A stretch of DNA of 5,834 nt from Clostridia bacterium (lineage in GTDB: Bacteria > Bacillota_A > Clostridia > Christensenellales > Aristaeellaceae): positions 1 through 5,834 of the forward strand of contig WRHG01000124.1 of assembly GCA_009783365.1 (NCBI GenBank), given 5' to 3'. The notes under the pieces are model-generated. The model was not told the DNA's origin. It saw only the letters and a list, made by a program, of their open reading frames with translations, and did not search any database. This document shows positions 5,614-5,834 of this stretch, piece after piece (the stretch's first letter is position 1; each line of letters starts with the position of its first letter). A program made the translations under genes and the position numbers.

Positions 5614-5834
5614 ATGTCCGATTCTGTGAAGCAGATTGCCTTGCGTATTTTAGACCTTCGCGAAATTTCGGACTACACCGTTGAGCAGATGGCAAAGGCG
5701 CTTCGCGTACCGGTGGAAGAGTATCGCAAATATGAGAGCGGCGAGGTCGATATGCCCATCAGTTTTTTGGTGAAGATCGGCGAGGTTTTTCATGTGGATA
5801 TGACGGAGCTTCTGACGGGGGAAGCGCCCCGCCT
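5614..5834 (+). CDS. XRE-family HTH regulator, N-terminal part, possibly with a C-terminal cupin (3' end outside window)
   Basis: The frame opens at the ATG behind a strong ribosome binding site and runs off the right edge after 73 full codons. It starts MSDSVKQIALRILDLREIS. A helix-turn-helix of the Cro/C1 (XRE) type covers about residues 8-65, with TVEQMAKALRVPVEEYRKYESGE as helices 2 and 3 and FHVDMTELLTGEAP closing the domain. The wording, especially YESGEVDMPISFL and ELLTGE, is typical of clostridial two-domain regulators in which this HTH is followed by a small-molecule-binding cupin domain. These are often next to an AMP-dependent synthetase gene. The cupin and that neighbour are beyond the window, so they are inferred. 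The protein would bind DNA as a dimer, and the inverted repeat over its own promoter is a candidate autoregulatory site. Its target and ligand cannot be told from this fragment. Confidence 0.85.
   Translation, partial: MSDSVKQIALRILDLREISDYTVEQMAKALRVPVEEYRKYESGEVDMPISFLVKIGEVFHVDMTELLTGEAPR

Noticed and set aside
1..5834. Mobile element, CRISPR array, phage or defence system
   Set aside because: No transposase, integrase, terminal repeats or spaced direct repeats were seen. All genes belong to housekeeping or common regulator families.

Overview
The window looks like a chromosomal housekeeping segment of a Bacillota bacterium, probably an uncultured or lesser-known member of the Clostridia. 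The base composition is moderately high in GC. The evidence for Bacillota is an RqcP/YabO-type S4 protein, a comEC-holA pair, strong AGGAGG-type ribosome binding sites, and a small XRE regulator of the kind clostridia carry in front of a cupin domain. I cannot name a species. No mobile element, CRISPR array, tRNA or rRNA is visible, and gene density is high.

Layout, all genes on the + strand: (1) 1-440, the 3' end of a GT4-like glycosyltransferase that enters from the left edge. (2) 441-591, an intergenic stretch with a convincing sigma-A type promoter (extended -10) and a leader of about 100 nt with a small hairpin. (3) 592-870 rqcP, 872-1573 ispD, 1570-2091 ispF, 2091-4478 comEC and 4489-5517 holA. 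These five genes are packed with gaps or overlaps between -4 and +10 nt and very likely form one transcription unit. (4) 5518-5613, a second intergenic stretch with a perfect -10 box, a short inverted repeat around it and a strong ribosome binding site. (5) 5614 to the right edge, the N-terminal part of an XRE-family HTH protein.

The operon joins four jobs: ribosome-associated quality control (RqcP), two steps of the MEP isoprenoid pathway (IspD, IspF), DNA uptake in transformation (ComEC) and the replicative clamp loader (HolA, delta subunit). The products do not form one pathway. The unit is best read as a housekeeping operon held together by shared transcription and translational coupling.

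I found no sign of a new biological system. The observations most worth checking are an in-frame A-AAA-AAG slippery run at the domain I/II boundary of holA, a divergent DVGQGD loop in the ComEC nuclease-like domain, the rqcP leader with a repeated Shine-Dalgarno-like element and a possible overlapping mini-ORF, and a possible operator over the promoter of the XRE gene.
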